Shown here: in pieces, positions 63,339-64,000 of the stretch
How positions within the stretch are numbered: position 1 is the stretch's first letter
Layout of the letters: every line of letters starts with the position of its first letter
Assembly: GCF_000308295.2 (NCBI RefSeq)
Contig: NZ_HG326652.1
Span: forward strand, 1,955,715-2,019,714
Origin: Afipia birgiae 34632
GTDB taxonomy: Bacteria > Pseudomonadota > Alphaproteobacteria > Rhizobiales > Xanthobacteraceae
DNA length: 64,000 bases
Direction: 5' to 3'
Notes under the pieces: model-generated
The model's input: only the letters and a program-made list of their open reading frames with translations
Told to the model about the DNA's origin: nothing
Database searches by the model: none
Translations under genes and position numbers: made by a program

Positions 63339-64000
63339 ATGTCTGACCGACTGAAAGGCAAGCGCGCGTTCGTGACCGCAGGCGCTGCGGGCATCGGCCG
63401 CGCCTGCGCCCTCGCCTTCACCCGCGAAGGCGCTACCGTAATCGCGACCGACATCGATGAGGTCGGCCTCGCCGCCTTGAAAAAGGAAGGCGTCGCCGAA
63501 ACACATAAACTCGATGTGCGCGACACAGCGGCAGTCGAAGCGATGGCCAGAAAGGTCGGCAAGGTCGACATCCTGCTCAATGCCGCAGGCTTCGTCCACA
63601 ACGGCACCGTACTGGACTGTTCCGATACTGACTGGGATTTTTCCTTCGACCTCAACGTCAAGTCGATGCATCGCACAATCCGCGCGTTCCTGCCTTCGAT
63701 GCTGGAGGGCGGCGGCGGATCGATCGTGAACATCGCTTCTGCCGCCGGTGTGTTCAAGGCGGCGCCAAATCGTTACGTCTACAGCGCGACGAAGGCCGCC
63801 GTCGCGGCATTAACCCGCGCCGTGGCTGTCGATTTCATCACCAAGGGCATCCGCTGTAACTCGATCTGCCCCGGCACCATCGAAACACCGTCGATGCTCG
63901 GCCGCGCAGCTGCGCTGGGTACCGGCGGCCGCGAAATGTTCGTCAGCCGCCAGCCGATGGGACGGCTCGGCACTGCCGACGAAATCGCCTCACTCGCGCT
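63339..64000 (+). CDS. short-chain dehydrogenase, BDH2/2-keto-3-deoxy-sugar-acid dehydrogenase-like, 3' end outside the window
   Basis: Frame open from the ATG at 63339 (GAGGA upstream) to the window end, 220 codons visible of about 250 expected. Classical SDR: AFVTAGAAGIGRACALAF (cofactor loop), DVRDTAAVEAMA, NAAGFVHNGTVLDCS, SIVNIASAAG and YSATK (Tyr-x3-Lys). The pattern DWDFSFDLNVKSMH and IRCNSICPGTIETPS closely recalls human-type BDH2 and bacterial 2-keto-3-deoxy-fuconate dehydrogenases. It probably oxidises a (keto-deoxy) sugar acid or sugar using NAD. In the dehydratase direction, likely co-transcribed. Confidence 0.88.
   Translation, partial: MSDRLKGKRAFVTAGAAGIGRACALAFTREGATVIATDIDEVGLAALKKEGVAETHKLDVRDTAAVEAMARKVGKVDILLNAAGFVHNGTVLDCSDTDWDFSFDLNVKSMHRTIRAFLPSMLEGGGGSIVNIASAAGVFKAAPNRYVYSATKAAVAALTRAVAVDFITKGIRCNSICPGTIETPSMLGRAAALGTGGREMFVSRQPMGRLGTADEIASLA

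Noticed and set aside
1..64000. tRNA, rRNA, CRISPR arrays, insertion sequences, prophage or toxin-antitoxin genes
   Set aside because: I looked for these in the intergenic regions and found no cloverleaf, spacer-repeat array, transposase or terminal repeats beyond the two small inverted-repeat elements listed.

Overview
The window looks like chromosome from an alphaproteobacterium of the Bradyrhizobium / Rhodopseudomonas / Afipia / Nitrobacter group. This is inferred from the full hopanoid locus including a C-2 methylase-like gene, the imuA-imuB-dnaE2 cassette with the alphaproteobacterial direct-repeat LexA box, a SigF/NrsF sigma/anti-sigma pair, DUF2336, TAXI-type TRAP transport, and the moderate-to-high GC content. 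It is dense with genes on both strands. I see no rRNA, tRNA, CRISPR array, prophage or transposase.

Region 1 (1-7.2 kb) holds a membrane diguanylate cyclase cut by the window edge, a DUF2336 protein, a SigF-like ECF sigma factor coupled to its NrsF anti-sigma factor, a secreted/anchored hypothetical protein, an enoyl-CoA hydratase and an acetyl-CoA hydrolase/transferase. Region 2 (7.5-14.9 kb) is a TolC-type outer-membrane protein running tail to tail into a two-gene heavy-metal RND efflux operon (adaptor and pump), followed by a family III CoA-transferase whose halves appear permuted. Region 3 (14.9-20.7 kb) is the SOS mutagenesis operon imuA-imuB-dnaE2. Region 4 (20.8-30.4 kb) is mixed metabolism and transport: a DUF892 stress protein with an EcfG-like promoter, an M20 amidohydrolase, a GMC oxidoreductase, an acyl-CoA carboxylase carboxyltransferase with a free-standing biotinyl protein, a TAXI/TRAP transporter and a small Cys-rich periplasmic protein.

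Region 5 (30.4-49.5 kb) is the hopanoid locus. On the minus strand are hpnO, hpnN and hpnB-C-D-E-shc-hpnG, with an HpnP-like C-2 methylase and a YhiN-type flavoprotein upstream. On the plus strand is dxs-ispH-hpnH. Together they cover precursor supply (DXS, IspH), squalene synthesis (HpnD, HpnC, HpnE), cyclisation (SHC), side-chain addition (HpnH, HpnG, HpnO), C-2 methylation (HpnP) and transport to the outer membrane (HpnN). HpnA, HpnI, HpnJ, HpnK and HpnM are not in the window.

Region 6 (49.7-53.8 kb) holds an MDR oxidoreductase, an OFA-family MFS transporter and a gamma-glutamyltransferase-like enzyme. Region 7 (54-64 kb) is a sugar-acid catabolic island. One strand carries an ABC importer (ATPase, binding protein, two permeases), a DenD-like dehydrogenase, a KDG kinase and a KDPG aldolase. 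The other strand carries an IlvD/Edd-type dehydratase and a BDH2-like SDR that runs off the end. The layout fits uptake and dehydration of an aldonic acid to a 2-keto-3-deoxy acid, then phosphorylation and aldol cleavage.

Non-coding structure includes several intrinsic terminators, promoter/operator candidates (SOS, SigF-like, EcfG-like, and palindromes before the efflux operon, the dehydratase and the GGT gene), two copies of a dispersed ~85-bp inverted-repeat element, a duplicated permease-gene junction and a 21-bp tandem duplication in the start region of hpnO. I see no wholly new system; the most unusual points are listed as findings.
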